Of a DNA stretch of 5,815 nucleotides, positions 5,350 through 5,815 are shown piece by piece. Source of the DNA: Thermodesulfovibrio sp. (GTDB lineage: Bacteria > Nitrospirota > Thermodesulfovibrionia > Thermodesulfovibrionales > JdFR-85); NCBI GenBank assembly GCA_027016675.1, contig JALUSH010000042.1, positions 1-5,815 of the forward strand, written 5' to 3'. A program made the position numbers and the translations under genes. The notes beneath the pieces were generated by a model, which was given only the letters and a program-made list of their open reading frames with translations, was not told where the DNA came from and made no database searches. Numbering within the stretch: the first letter of the stretch is position 1; each line of letters opens with the position of its first letter.

Positions 5350-5815
5350 ATGAATAGAGTTTTTTCAAGGATAATGGTTATAGCTGGTTTAGTCTTTTTT
5401 CTGTTTGCTGGCACATCTCAGGCCATGATGAAGACCATGACACTTAAGAAAGACCCGGCCATAGTGCTTGCCGCCTTTGGAACCACAACAAAGGCTATGG
5501 TGACCTTTGATTTCTTTGACGAGTTACTCAGGAAGGAACTACCGAAGAAATACAGAAATCTTCGCATTGAATGGGCCTTTACATCAGAGATTGTCAGGGA
5601 GAGGGCAAACAAAAAGTTCAAAAAGGCCGGCATTAACAAACGCTACCGCAGTCTTGCCCAGGTGATATCTGACCTTGAGGACGAGGGCTATCGTAAGATA
5701 GTGGTTCAGCCTTTACACATATTCCCTGGTATTGAGTATGAAAGTGTCCTTAGAATGGTAGAAGGTATGGTAGAGGCATTCAGGGATTTTGATGTGAGAA
5801 TCAAGGTAGGCACTC
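5350..5815 (+). CDS. cbiK: Sirohydrochlorin cobaltochelatase CbiK with signal peptide (3' end outside window)
   Basis: CbiK inserts Co2+ into sirohydrochlorin at the start of the anaerobic cobalamin pathway. The first 155 residues are visible and the frame runs off the window. Residues 1-25 form a signal peptide (hydrophobic 8-20, likely cut after SQA at 23-25), as in the periplasmic CbiK of Desulfovibrio vulgaris; the Salmonella enzyme lacks one. After it come AIVLAAFGTTTKA (37-49), EWAFTSEIVRERA (74-86), LAQVISDLEDEGYRKIVVQPLHI (102-124, with His123) and FPGIEYESV. These match the CbiK N-terminal half, where Salmonella has FGTS, RAFTS and SLHIINGDEY. The two metal-binding His residues of the family lie in the unseen C-terminal half, so catalytic competence cannot be judged. 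It follows the porin gene by 35 bases and is presumably under the same riboswitch. Confidence 0.9.
   Translation, partial: MNRVFSRIMVIAGLVFFLFAGTSQAMMKTMTLKKDPAIVLAAFGTTTKAMVTFDFFDELLRKELPKKYRNLRIEWAFTSEIVRERANKKFKKAGINKRYRSLAQVISDLEDEGYRKIVVQPLHIFPGIEYESVLRMVEGMVEAFRDFDVRIKVGT

Overview
The window looks like part of an anaerobic (early cobalt insertion) cobalamin biosynthesis locus from a Gram-negative bacterium. The evidence is a CbiA/CbiC/CbiK-type gene set, an outer-membrane beta-barrel protein with a signal peptide, a CbiK with its own signal peptide, and moderate GC content. Periplasmic CbiK is best known from sulfate reducers such as Desulfovibrio, so a deltaproteobacterial or Nitrospirota-like anaerobe is a reasonable guess. 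The sequence alone does not fix the taxon. All genes lie on the + strand.

Layout. Positions 1-815 hold the C-terminal 270 residues of cobyric acid synthase (cobQ/cbiP), open at the left edge. At 825-2213, nine bases downstream, is cobyrinate a,c-diamide synthase (cbiA). Positions 2214-2437 are non-coding and dominated by a 134-base element with a 16-nt terminal inverted repeat that encloses two perfect or near-perfect hairpins. Positions 2438-3415 encode cobalt-precorrin-8 methylmutase (cbiC) with an unusual N-terminal extension of about 110 residues. A sigma70-like promoter overlaps the cbiC stop codon.

Positions 3479-3890 contain a cobalamin riboswitch. It is recognised by its B12 box (GCCACTG), its conserved core, and a 10-bp P1 helix that closes across 412 nt. 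It is about twice the usual length because its peripheral arms carry long hairpins. Three of these contain 7-base-periodic repeats (AGTCNNN and CAAGNNN/CTTGNNN). Without them about 200 nt remain, which is the normal size. Downstream of P1 a small hairpin covers a strong Shine-Dalgarno sequence in front of a 14-codon open frame (3917-3961).

The riboswitch precedes a putative LbtU-like outer-membrane porin (4013-5314) and a signal-peptide-bearing CbiK cobaltochelatase (5350 to the right edge). A simple reading is that two cobalamin synthesis blocks meet here. The left block performs corrin-ring methylmutation and amidation in the cytoplasm. The right block, probably repressed by cobalamin, encodes cell-envelope functions likely tied to acquiring or handling cobalt or a tetrapyrrole. 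The riboswitch architecture and the envelope pairing are the most notable items.
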